From UMGS1225 sp034086705 (lineage in GTDB: Bacteria > Bacillota > Clostridia > Oscillospirales > CAG-272), in NCBI GenBank assembly GCA_034086705.1, contig JAXDZV010000039.1:1-55540 (forward strand): a stretch of DNA of 55,540 nt. Direction: 5' to 3'. A model generated the notes under the pieces. It was not told where the DNA came from and made no database searches. It saw only the letters and a list, made by a program, of their open reading frames with translations. A program made the position numbers and the translations under genes. Shown in pieces: positions 7,939-15,802 of the stretch (position 1 is its first letter; each line of letters starts with the position of its first letter).

Positions 7939-9828
7939 ATGAATTATTCTGCAAAAGCGGCGGATGTCGCAGTCATCGGGGCTGGACATGCCGGTATTGA
8001 GGCCGCCCTTGCCTGTGCAAGGCTTGGCCTGCAAACCCTGTTATTTACCATCAATTTGGATGCAGTCGGCAATATGCCCTGTAATCCTGCAATCGGCGGG
8101 ACCGGCAAGGGCCACCTGGTTTTCGAGATTGATGCTTTGGGCGGAGAGATGGGCTATGCTGCAGACCAGGTCACCTTACAAAGCCGTATGCTCAATCGCA
8201 GTAAGGGACCGGCCGTTCACTCCAAACGTGTGCAGGCTGATCGCGCAGCTTATCGCACATACATGAAAAAAACTCTGGAGAATCAAAAAAATCTCACACT
8301 AATACAAGCTGAGGTCACACAAATCGAAACACAGACAGACGCAACCGGTAAACAGCATGTGTGCGCTGTCCTTACAGCGCTGGGTGCACGTCATGCAGTC
8401 CATGCTGCGATCATTTGCGCCGGAACCTACTTACACGGGCGTGTCATCGTCGGAGATGTTATGTATGATTCCGGCCCGGATGGCATGCTCCCCGCTAAAG
8501 AACTCACAAAGTCTTTGCAAGCCCTCGGGCTGCGTACCATGCGGTTTAAAACCGGAACTCCGCCCCGGATCCATGCGGATTCCATCGACTACTCCGCCTT
8601 GGAACAGCAATGCGGCGAAACCGATGTTCCGCCATTTTCTGCCCGTACAGATCCAACTGTATACGCAGCGATGCCGCAGCTTCCTTGCTACATCGTGTAT
8701 ACCAATGAAAAAACGCATGCCATCATTCGCCAAAATCTGCATCGCTCACCGCTTTACAGCGGTGCCATTCACGGTGTCGGCCCGCGCTATTGTCCCTCTA
8801 TTGAAGATAAGGTTGTCCGCTTCGCAGACAAAGAGCGCCATCAGCTTTTTTTAGAACCGGTTGGTCTGGATACCAAAGAGATGTATTTGCAGGGATTTTC
8901 TTCTTCCATGCCGGCAGATGTGCAGGATGCCATGCTTCGCACACTTCCCGGCTTTGCGCACGCCGATGTCATGCGTACAGCATACGCCATTGAATACGAC
9001 TGCATTGATCCCACACAGCTGCGTCCGACGCTTGAGTTTAAATCTGTCTGCGGGCTGTTCGGTGCTGGCCAGTTTAATGGAACATCCGGTTATGAAGAGG
9101 CCGCTGCGCAGGGCCTGTTAGCAGGAATCAATGCTGCACTCTTCTGTAAAGGAGAAGAGCCGCTGATTCTAACTCGAGACAGCTCCTATATCGGAACACT
9201 CGTGGATGACCTATGCACAAAAGGAACCACAGAGCCATATCGTATCATGACCTCTCGCTCAGAATACAGACTGTTGCTGCGGCAAGATAATGCAGATGCC
9301 CGCCTCACCCCCTATGGGCGTCGTATCGGTTTAATCGATGATGCGCGCTGGCAAGCTTTTCAAACAAAGCAAACATTGATACAGGCAGAGGTCACACGCA
9401 TGGAACAAACAACCATACACCCCAGTGAGTCGCTTTGTGCTCTGCTTGCCGTACAAGGCACCGAACCGCTGAAAGCCGGCATACGCATGGCAGAATTGCT
9501 TCGTCGGCCACAAATCGACTATGCCATGCTCGCCCCATACGATCCACAGCGGCCGGATTTACCGCAAGATGTTATCCGTACAGCGCAGATTTTGATCAAA
9601 TACGAAGGATACATTCGCCGCCAAAAAGCACAGGTGGAAAAATTTCGGAAGCTGGAATCAATTCGCCTCCCGCAAGACTTAGACTATGCAAGCCTCGGAG
9701 GCCTGCGGCTGGAAGCTATACAAAAGTTAAATGCACTGCGACCGGAAAGCATCGGGCAGGCATCTCGCATCAGCGGCATTAGCCCCGCGGATCTCTCGGT
9801 TTTACTGATTCGTCTCGGCAAACGCTAA
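7939..9828 (+). CDS. mnmG: tRNA uridine-5-carboxymethylaminomethyl modification enzyme MnmG (GidA)
   Basis: MnmG works with MnmE and uses FAD, NADH and methylene-tetrahydrofolate to build the cmnm5 group on wobble uridine 34 of several tRNAs. The 629-residue protein has the usual family length. The N-terminal FAD-binding motif is VIGAGHAGIEAA, followed by NPAIGGTGKGHLVFEIDALGGEM, and the GidA signatures GPRYCPSIEDKV and GQFNGTSGYEEAAAQGL are intact. The C-terminal helical tRNA/MnmE-binding domain is complete (GISPADLSVLLIRLGKR). The ATG at 7939 has a GGAAGGA site and matches the family start; an upstream in-frame reading from 7807 lies inside the WG gene. mnmE is not in this window. Confidence 0.97.
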   Translation: MNYSAKAADVAVIGAGHAGIEAALACARLGLQTLLFTINLDAVGNMPCNPAIGGTGKGHLVFEIDALGGEMGYAADQVTLQSRMLNRSKGPAVHSKRVQADRAAYRTYMKKTLENQKNLTLIQAEVTQIETQTDATGKQHVCAVLTALGARHAVHAAIICAGTYLHGRVIVGDVMYDSGPDGMLPAKELTKSLQALGLRTMRFKTGTPPRIHADSIDYSALEQQCGETDVPPFSARTDPTVYAAMPQLPCYIVYTNEKTHAIIRQNLHRSPLYSGAIHGVGPRYCPSIEDKVVRFADKERHQLFLEPVGLDTKEMYLQGFSSSMPADVQDAMLRTLPGFAHADVMRTAYAIEYDCIDPTQLRPTLEFKSVCGLFGAGQFNGTSGYEEAAAQGLLAGINAALFCKGEEPLILTRDSSYIGTLVDDLCTKGTTEPYRIMTSRSEYRLLLRQDNADARLTPYGRRIGLIDDARWQAFQTKQTLIQAEVTRMEQTTIHPSESLCALLAVQGTEPLKAGIRMAELLRRPQIDYAMLAPYDPQRPDLPQDVIRTAQILIKYEGYIRRQKAQVEKFRKLESIRLPQDLDYASLGGLRLEAIQKLNALRPESIGQASRISGISPADLSVLLIRLGKR

Positions 9829-9858
9829 AAATGCCCTGCTGCTTCTCATTCCAATATG

Positions 9859-9897
9859 AAAACGGCCATTTTCCAAAATGAAAACGGCCGTTTTTTT
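9859..9897 (+). terminator. Intrinsic terminator after mnmG, possibly bidirectional
   Basis: AAAACGGCC (9859-9867) pairs with GGCCGTTTT (9886-9894) and is followed by a T-run to 9897. The left arm is preceded by A-rich sequence, so the hairpin may also end the convergent hydrolase transcript. The 12-mer ATGAAAACGGCC is also directly repeated here (9856 and 9879). Confidence 0.75.
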
Positions 9898-9911
9898 GAT
9901 ATGGAGCTTTT

Positions 9912-11033
9912 TTATCGGTCACAGGAAAGTGCCGCATATACAGCGTCACGCATGGGGCGGTGAATATATCCAGCAAGGTCAACCCAGTGCAACACATGCT
10001 GGGTATACGCAATGGACAAGTGCATCGCGGGGTCCGCAAAAACCAACGCACCGGCGGCCCCGTCCCAGCCGATTTCTCCGTCATGTCCCATTCCATCGCA
10101 GCGCACTCGAACGCCTAATCCGTAGGTATACCCCGGACCGGAAGCACAGTTAAATGTCTTTTCCATCCCTTCGCTGCATTGCGGTGTTTGTAGCAATGCA
10201 ATTGTCTCCGGTTGTAAAACACGATTTCCGTTTTGGCAAACGCCGCCACAAGCAAGCATATCACAAAACAATGCATAGTCTTCCGTGGTACTGACCAACC
10301 CCGCACCACCGGACTGATAGCGTTCGCTCAAAACATATTGATTTTCCATACTGTACTCAAAACCGTATTGTTTCCACCATAAATACTGTGCACAAAGTGC
10401 ATCGGGTATGTGGTTTTTTTGTGCGAAAAAGGTATGTGTCATGCCGGCAACATCCAAAACCGCCTGTTTCATATAATCGCCGAACGACATGCCGCTTGCT
10501 ACCTCAATCACCGCTCCAAGTACATCATGGCAAACACTGTATAAAAAACGCTCTCCCGGGAAAAACTGCAGCGGCTGCTGTGCAAAAGCACGTGCCATTG
10601 ACCGTGTATCAGCCATGGGATCTGCTGCAAGCAATTCCTGCACGGAAGGCAAACGCAAATCATAGCTAAGCCCGGCAGACATGGTAAAAAGATGACGAAG
10701 CGTCATTTTTTCCTCTACATAAATTTTCTTTCCATCCCGCAGCAAATACATTTGCCCATATTCCGGCAGATACTTTGCAACCGGGTCATCCAAACGAATT
10801 TTACCCCGCTCCAATAATGTCAGTGCTGTAACAACCGTGATTGGTTTGGTGCAGGAATACATGTAGTATTGCGTTTGCGCACTGACCGGCTTCTGCCCTT
10901 CCTTGTCGCAGACGCCGTTCATATACCGATACAATTGCCTGTGATCTTGCATAACGATAATATCTGCTGACGGAATATGGTATTGTTGTTGCAGCACATC
11001 TATAACTGCCTGCAATTTTTGAAAGTCTGCCAT
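9912..11033 (-). CDS. Serine hydrolase of the beta-lactamase class C / penicillin-binding-protein-like family
   Basis: This 373-residue protein is a member of the beta-lactamase (PF00144) superfamily, which includes class C beta-lactamases, D-aminopeptidases and esterases. The nucleophile motif is SCTK (S-x-x-K, about residue 70). The second motif, usually Y-x-N, appears as YSVCHDVLG, lacking the asparagine. The third, H-x-G, is probably GHDGEIGWDG. There is no signal peptide, which argues for an intracellular esterase or peptidase role rather than antibiotic resistance. It starts 42 bases after the upstream aminotransferase, with an AAAGGAAAAGAGG site, so the two are probably cotranscribed. 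The substrate is not predictable. Confidence 0.85.
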   Translation of the reverse strand: MADFQKLQAVIDVLQQQYHIPSADIIVMQDHRQLYRYMNGVCDKEGQKPVSAQTQYYMYSCTKPITVVTALTLLERGKIRLDDPVAKYLPEYGQMYLLRDGKKIYVEEKMTLRHLFTMSAGLSYDLRLPSVQELLAADPMADTRSMARAFAQQPLQFFPGERFLYSVCHDVLGAVIEVASGMSFGDYMKQAVLDVAGMTHTFFAQKNHIPDALCAQYLWWKQYGFEYSMENQYVLSERYQSGGAGLVSTTEDYALFCDMLACGGVCQNGNRVLQPETIALLQTPQCSEGMEKTFNCASGPGYTYGLGVRVRCDGMGHDGEIGWDGAAGALVFADPAMHLSIAYTQHVLHWVDLAGYIHRPMRDAVYAALSCDR

Positions 11034-11075
11034 GGCCTCTTTTCCTTTCTTTATCTGAAACAGACACGCTTTTTT

Positions 11076-12374
11076 TCAGCCGTCTGCCTCCAATAACTTT
11101 TCCAAAGATGCAAGGCGCACGCAGCAGCAAAAAACACGTGCAGCTTGCGAGAGCTCCGTGATACTCGGGTATGACGGTGCAATACGAAGGTTGGAGTCTT
11201 CCGGATCCGTTCCATAAGGAAAGGTTGCACCGGCTTTGGTCATCACTACGCCGCAATCACGCATAAGCGTCCAAATACGCTTGGCACAGCCCGGCATTGC
11301 ATAAAACGAGATGAAATATCCACCGCGCGGGCTGTTCCAATGCCCCACACCAAGCGCTGAAAGCTCATCTTCCAGTGCGCCCAGAACTGTCTCAAACTTC
11401 GGCCGCAGCAAATCCGCATGCCGCAGCATATGTGCCCGTACGCCGTCTGCATTGCCGAAAAAGCGGACATGCCGCAGCATGTTCATTTTATCAAAACCGA
11501 TGGTTTGCACCGACATGATTTTTTTGATTTCTGCAATATTCCGTGCTCCGGAAGCAATCATTGCAATACCGGATCCGGGAAAAGTAATTTTGGAAGTTGA
11601 GGAAAAAATATATGCCATATCCGCTTTCCCCACTGCCGTAAGTGCCGAAAACAAATTTTTCAGAGAATCCCCATGCGCATACAAATGGTGGATCGCGTAG
11701 GCATCATCCCAGAAAATACGAAAGTCCTCCGCGGCAGGAGTAAGTGCTGCAAACCGATCTACCGTCTCATCGGAATATGTAAAACCATCCGGATTGGAAT
11801 ATTTCGGAACGCACCAAATTCCCTTGACCGTCGGGTCATGATTAACATACTGCTCTACCAAATCCATATCAGGTCCGGTCGGACGCATAGGAATCGGGAT
11901 CATTTCAATGCCCAAAGATTCGCAGATGGCAAAGTGCCTGTCATAACCGGGCGAAGGACACAGAAAACGAACACGCGGCAAGCACTTCCAAGGTGTTGAA
12001 CCAAGCACGCCATACAGCATTGCCCGCGCCACAGTATCATACATGATATTTAAGCTGGAATTGCCACAAACAATAATATGTTCTGGCGGAATTTTCAAAA
12101 GATCGGAAAAAATTTCTTTTGCCTCCGGAATCCCATCCAACAGACCGTAATTCCGGCAGTCAACACCGTTGACCGCATAACAGGCATCGATACCGCCAAT
12201 CGCAGTCAGCATGCCCTCACTGATACGTAATTGCTCAAGCCCGGGTTTTCCACGAGACATGTCCAGCTGCAGGCCCTGTGCCAGAAATGCATCGTAGCGC
12301 ATTTTTTGCGACAGATATTCCTGCTGCAACTCTCGTCTGTTTCTTTTTGCGTAAGGGACGCTTGTTTCTACCAT
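11076..12374 (-). CDS. PLP-dependent aminotransferase, class I fold (aspartate aminotransferase-like, PF12897 type)
   Basis: This 432-residue fold-type I PLP enzyme resembles the clostridial aspartate aminotransferase group related to the MocR aminotransferase domain. Visible elements are LDMSRGKPGLEQL near the N terminus, NYGLLDGIPEAKEIF, the PLP-phosphate region GNSSLNIMYDT, CVPKYSNPDGFTYSDE, the cofactor aspartate in IFWDDAYAIHHLY, the Schiff-base lysine in SSTSKITFPGSG, and a C-terminal arginine in NLRIAPSYP that should bind the substrate carboxylate. It should interconvert amino acids and 2-oxoacids in the cytoplasm; aspartate is the most likely amino donor but is not proven. A GGAGAG site precedes the ATG. 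The gene starts 38 bases after the asnS terminator hairpin and I see no separate promoter there. Confidence 0.88.
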   Translation of the reverse strand: MVETSVPYAKRNRRELQQEYLSQKMRYDAFLAQGLQLDMSRGKPGLEQLRISEGMLTAIGGIDACYAVNGVDCRNYGLLDGIPEAKEIFSDLLKIPPEHIIVCGNSSLNIMYDTVARAMLYGVLGSTPWKCLPRVRFLCPSPGYDRHFAICESLGIEMIPIPMRPTGPDMDLVEQYVNHDPTVKGIWCVPKYSNPDGFTYSDETVDRFAALTPAAEDFRIFWDDAYAIHHLYAHGDSLKNLFSALTAVGKADMAYIFSSTSKITFPGSGIAMIASGARNIAEIKKIMSVQTIGFDKMNMLRHVRFFGNADGVRAHMLRHADLLRPKFETVLGALEDELSALGVGHWNSPRGGYFISFYAMPGCAKRIWTLMRDCGVVMTKAGATFPYGTDPEDSNLRIAPSYPSITELSQAARVFCCCVRLASLEKLLEADG

Positions 12375-12411
12375 TTTTATCTCTCCAATTTTACGCTATT
12401 ACAGGTTCCAT

Positions 12412-12445
12412 AAAAAACCGCGGCAAGCGTATCGTCCTGCCGCGG
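12412..12445 (-). terminator. Intrinsic terminator of asnS
   Basis: CCGCGGCA (12418-12425) pairs with TGCCGCGG (12438-12445). Reading leftward the stem is followed by six T residues (complement of 12412-12417). It begins ten bases after the asnS stop. Confidence 0.85.
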
Positions 12446-12454
12446 AAACTTCGG

Positions 12455-13849
12455 TCAAAAATCAGCTTGCCCCGTTGTTCTGGGAAACGCCTCCACATCA
12501 CGGATATTGGTCATCCCCGTAATATACATAATCAACCGTTCAAAGCCAAGACCGAAACCGGCGTGTTTTGTACCACCGTATTTGCGCAGCTCCAAATACC
12601 ACCAATAGTCTTTTTCTCGCAAGCCGCAACGCTGCATCGCAGCTTGGAGATAATCCATCCGTTCCTCGCGCTGCGATCCACCGATAAGCTCCCCAACTCC
12701 CGGCACCAACATATCCATCGCAGCAACCGTTTTTCCGTCATCGTTCAGCCGCATATAAAACGCCTTGATCTGCTGCGGATAATCTGTAACAAATACCGGC
12801 TTTTCAAAAACCTTCTCCGTCAAATATCTTTCATGTTCCGTTTGCAGATCAATTCCCCAGGAAACGGGATATTCAAAATGCTCTTTGCTCTTTGTGAGCA
12901 AAGAAATTGCCTCCGTATAGCTTATGCGAGCAAACTCGTTTTCGACAAGATTGTGCAGCCGATGCAGCAAATCATGGTCGATATATGTGTTAAAGAAAGC
13001 CAACTCATCCGGACACTGCTCCATAACACGACGAATGACATATTTTATCATGTCTTCTGCCAATGCCATATCATCCTGCAAATCCGCAAATGCAATCTCC
13101 GGCTCCATCATCCAAAATTCCGCAGCATGTCGCGGCGTATTGGAGCGTTCAGCACGAAAAGTTGGACCAAACGTGTATACATTGGAAAATGCCATTGCAA
13201 ATGTCTCTGCATTCAGCTGCCCGGAAACGGTCAGGTTAGCAGGCTTGCCAAAGAAATCTTCGCTGTAATCCACTTTTCCGTCCGATGTACGCGGCAGCTT
13301 CTCAAGATCCAGTGAGGTCAAGCGAAACATTTCCCCGGCGCCTTCACAATCGGAGCTTGTAATGATCGGTGTATTGACATATATGAACCCACGGGACTGG
13401 AAGAAAGAATGGATTGCAAACGCCGCTACAGAACGCACGCGAAACACCGCGTTAAATGTATTGGAACGCGGACGCAAATGGGCGATGGTCCTCAAAAATT
13501 CCAAAGAGTGTCGCTTTTTCTGCAACGGATACTCCGGCGTGGAAGCGCCTTCCACCTCAATGGAAGAGGCCTTCAACTCAAAAGGCTGCTTCGCCTGTGG
13601 CGTCAGCACAAAGGTACCGTGCACTAGCAGCGCAGCACCCACGTTTTGCTTTGCAATCTCTTTGTAGTTCTGAAGCTTTGCGTCCTCCAGAACAATTTGC
13701 AAATTGCGAAAAGTTGTCCCATCGTTCAGCTCAATAAATCCGAATGCATTGCTTGCGCGAATGGAACGCACCCAACCGCCAACTGTGATCGTTTGGTCCG
13801 CCCATACAGACGGATCGGAAAACAATTCTCGAAATTCAAGTCTTTTCAT
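12455..13849 (-). CDS. asnS: Asparaginyl-tRNA synthetase
   Basis: AsnS (464 residues, normal length) attaches asparagine to tRNA-Asn. The N-terminal OB-fold anticodon-binding domain spans about residues 15-100 (VGGWVRSIRASNAFGFIELNDGT). The class II catalytic core includes motif 2 (TFGPTFRAERSNTPRHAAEFWMMEPE) and motif 3 (GFGLGFERLIMYITG). The asparagine-specific form is indicated by FFGKPANLTVSGQLNAE and the C-terminal FPRTTGQADF. It has its own promoter and terminator, so it is probably a single-gene unit with possible read-through into the aminotransferase. No T-box leader is visible upstream. Confidence 0.97.
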   Translation of the reverse strand: MKRLEFRELFSDPSVWADQTITVGGWVRSIRASNAFGFIELNDGTTFRNLQIVLEDAKLQNYKEIAKQNVGAALLVHGTFVLTPQAKQPFELKASSIEVEGASTPEYPLQKKRHSLEFLRTIAHLRPRSNTFNAVFRVRSVAAFAIHSFFQSRGFIYVNTPIITSSDCEGAGEMFRLTSLDLEKLPRTSDGKVDYSEDFFGKPANLTVSGQLNAETFAMAFSNVYTFGPTFRAERSNTPRHAAEFWMMEPEIAFADLQDDMALAEDMIKYVIRRVMEQCPDELAFFNTYIDHDLLHRLHNLVENEFARISYTEAISLLTKSKEHFEYPVSWGIDLQTEHERYLTEKVFEKPVFVTDYPQQIKAFYMRLNDDGKTVAAMDMLVPGVGELIGGSQREERMDYLQAAMQRCGLREKDYWWYLELRKYGGTKHAGFGLGFERLIMYITGMTNIRDVEAFPRTTGQADF

Positions 13850-13934
13850 GGTATTGATACCTTTCTGCCTTATGCCCCGTTTTTTGCAAGGTGTTTTTGC
13901 AAATATTGCGGAAATGCAGCGTATTACGCCACGT

Positions 13935-13963
13935 ATTATACTATATCACACTTAATTTTGCAA
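13935..13963 (-). promoter_or_regulatory. Sigma-A-type promoter of asnS
   Basis: Reading leftward: TTGCAA (13958-13963), a 17-base spacer, TATAAT (13935-13940). The leader to the ATG at 13849 is about 80 bases, too short for a T-box. Confidence 0.75.
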
Positions 13964-14001
13964 CATTTTTCAATAAAAAAGCCAAAAATGATGCGCGCAC
14001 A

Positions 14002-15198
14002 TCAGGAACGTACCAGCTGTGCCAATCCGTCTGCAAAAGCATCCAAAAACCGCTCAGCCTGCACAAGAGTATTTTCAAACCCGAATGAAAGCCGAATTGT
14101 ACACGCAGCCTGTGCAGCAGAAAGACCGAATCCTGCCAAAGCGGCAGAAATATGGCGAGAAGCAGATGCACAGGCGGAACCTGCCGAAATACAAATCCCT
14201 CGTGCTGAGAGAAAATGCAACATTGTTTCACTGCGAATGCCGGGTAATGTCAAAGATAAAATATGCGGCGCCCGACAGCCCTGCGGTGCTTCGTTGATCA
14301 CAATATCAGCAAAACGCTTTTGCACTCGCAATTGCTCACACAGATATGCTCGGATTTCGGCCTGCGGGCTCCTTTGCTGCGAAAGCGACGCTGCTGCTGC
14401 ACCAAAACCGACGATGCCGATCACGTTTTCCGTGCCGGAACGATACCCCTGCTCCTGCCCACCGCCAAAAATCAGCGGCGTCAGCTTTTTTGATTTATGA
14501 ACCGCGGGGCTCACATACAACGCCCCCACTCCCTTCGGCCCACCGATTTTGTGTGCAGAAACAGATACAAGATCAATTCCGTACTGTTCCGGCAACACAG
14601 GAAGTCTGCCGAATGCCTGAACTGCATCGGTGTGTATTATTACATCGGGATTGATGCGTTTTGCAATTTTTGCTGCCTCTGCCACAGGATAGATTGCTCC
14701 TGTTTCATTGTTCACCGTCATAATGCTAACCAAAAAAGTTTGCGGCGTCATATACGCCGAAAAAGCATCTAAATCCAACCGGCCGGCACGTGTCGGCACA
14801 CGGCACACACGTATGCCTTCTTTCTCCAAAGCCTGCGCGCAGCGCAAAACAGACGGGTGCTCGCTGTCGCTGATTAAAATTTGCCCGTTGCGATACTGCG
14901 CCTTAGCGTGCGCCGTACCAAACAACGCTAAATTGTTTGCTTCTGTCCCCCCGGCAGTGAACAGCACCGGGTCAAACGCGCCACAGCGGCGTACTCCAAG
15001 TACCCGCATAATTTGTTCTCGCGCAGTACGCACCGCTTTTTCCGCAAGTAAACCACATGCGTGCAAGGAAGAAGGATTCCCGTAACAGCTGTGCATGAGC
15101 TGTTCCATCTGTGTCAATGCAGCCTCCGTCAAAGGAGTCGTAGCACTGTTATCAAAATAAACCTCTGCACATGGTTTTATATCCGTTAATGCACACAT
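14002..15198 (-). CDS. Cysteine desulfurase (NifS/IscS family)
   Basis: This 398-residue PLP enzyme takes sulfur from L-cysteine as an enzyme persulfide for iron-sulfur clusters or thiolated tRNA. The N terminus YFDNSATTP, the HADAVQ-like HTDAVQAFG, the Schiff-base lysine in SAHKIGGPKG, the GGGQEQGYRSGTEN block and the active-site cysteine in SAGSACASA (near residue 343) are all present. The ATG at 15196-15198 is preferred, with AAAGAG seven bases upstream; an adjacent GTG at 15201 is possible. It is the last gene of the leftward run from epsC, 14 bases after the lipoprotein. No IscU/NifU scaffold or thiI gene follows, so its acceptor is unknown. Pairing with serine acetyltransferase at the head of the run fits cysteine supply and use (inference). 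Confidence 0.93.
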   Translation of the reverse strand: MCALTDIKPCAEVYFDNSATTPLTEAALTQMEQLMHSCYGNPSSLHACGLLAEKAVRTAREQIMRVLGVRRCGAFDPVLFTAGGTEANNLALFGTAHAKAQYRNGQILISDSEHPSVLRCAQALEKEGIRVCRVPTRAGRLDLDAFSAYMTPQTFLVSIMTVNNETGAIYPVAEAAKIAKRINPDVIIHTDAVQAFGRLPVLPEQYGIDLVSVSAHKIGGPKGVGALYVSPAVHKSKKLTPLIFGGGQEQGYRSGTENVIGIVGFGAAAASLSQQRSPQAEIRAYLCEQLRVQKRFADIVINEAPQGCRAPHILSLTLPGIRSETMLHFLSARGICISAGSACASASRHISAALAGFGLSAAQAACTIRLSFGFENTLVQAERFLDAFADGLAQLVRS

Positions 15199-15212
15199 CA
15201 CGCAACTCTTTC

Positions 15213-15746
15213 TCAGCGAAACACAAAATTCGACTGGATTGCCACAGCTTGTTCCAGCATCGTATCAAACCGCTCTTGCGGTGCAGAATACGTATAGGTA
15301 TAGATCACCGCATTGCGCTCTGCCAGCACCTGCATAAACTGATAGCTTTTCCCCGCAACCGTCCCAGAAAAAACATATTTCTGCGCACTTTCTCCGCCCA
15401 ATGTCGTTTGGTTTTTTTCTTCTATGAGCTGAAAATCGGCAAAAGTATTTTCAAACTCTTCCCGATAGCTCTGCCAATATTCTTCCATAGAAGTTGCATT
15501 GCGGCTTTCACTGACTGCCGTCACACTGACAGAAATAGCAGAATCTTTTTCCGCATACGCGGAAAGCATTCCATGCGTTTCATCCTGCACCCAATTTTGG
15601 GGTACGTACAAAATATAGTCTCCGCTTTCATCTTGCATCCCTACATAACCACGTGGCGCATCTGGATCAGATGCTTGACAGGAAGTGAGAAAAACAAAAT
15701 TGCAAAGACTGAGCAAAGCAACAACCAAACATACCATTTTTTTCAT
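15213..15746 (-). CDS. Small secreted lipoprotein, PsbP/DUF1795-like
   Basis: This 177-residue protein has a lipoprotein signal peptide: basic start MKK, hydrophobic core VCLVVALLSLCNFVF and lipobox LTSC, with the modified cysteine near residue 23. The mature part starts with a Q/D/S linker and then YVGMQDESGDYILYVPQNWV. That pattern of a strand followed by a P-x-x-W turn is typical of PsbP-like/DUF1795 surface lipoproteins. The ATG at 15746 was chosen because it starts the signal peptide and follows GAATGGAATG; in-frame starts further upstream add non-signal sequence. It sits between recG and the cysteine desulfurase. Function is unknown; Lgt, the enzyme that would lipidate it, is encoded at 39840. 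Confidence 0.8.
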   Translation of the reverse strand: MKKMVCLVVALLSLCNFVFLTSCQASDPDAPRGYVGMQDESGDYILYVPQNWVQDETHGMLSAYAEKDSAISVSVTAVSESRNATSMEEYWQSYREEFENTFADFQLIEEKNQTTLGGESAQKYVFSGTVAGKSYQFMQVLAERNAVIYTYTYSAPQERFDTMLEQAVAIQSNFVFR

Positions 15747-15802
15747 ATTGCATTCCATTCTCCGCACATGCTGCGGCGTCACATTGTTAAAACTACTTTA
15801 CA

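Noticed and set aside
9912..11033. Antibiotic-resistance beta-lactamase
   Set aside because: No signal peptide is visible and the Y-x-N motif is degenerate; an intracellular esterase or peptidase of the same fold is more likely.
13850..14001. T-box riboswitch upstream of asnS
   Set aside because: The leader after the predicted promoter is only about 80 bases and lacks the AGGGTGGNACCGCG core.
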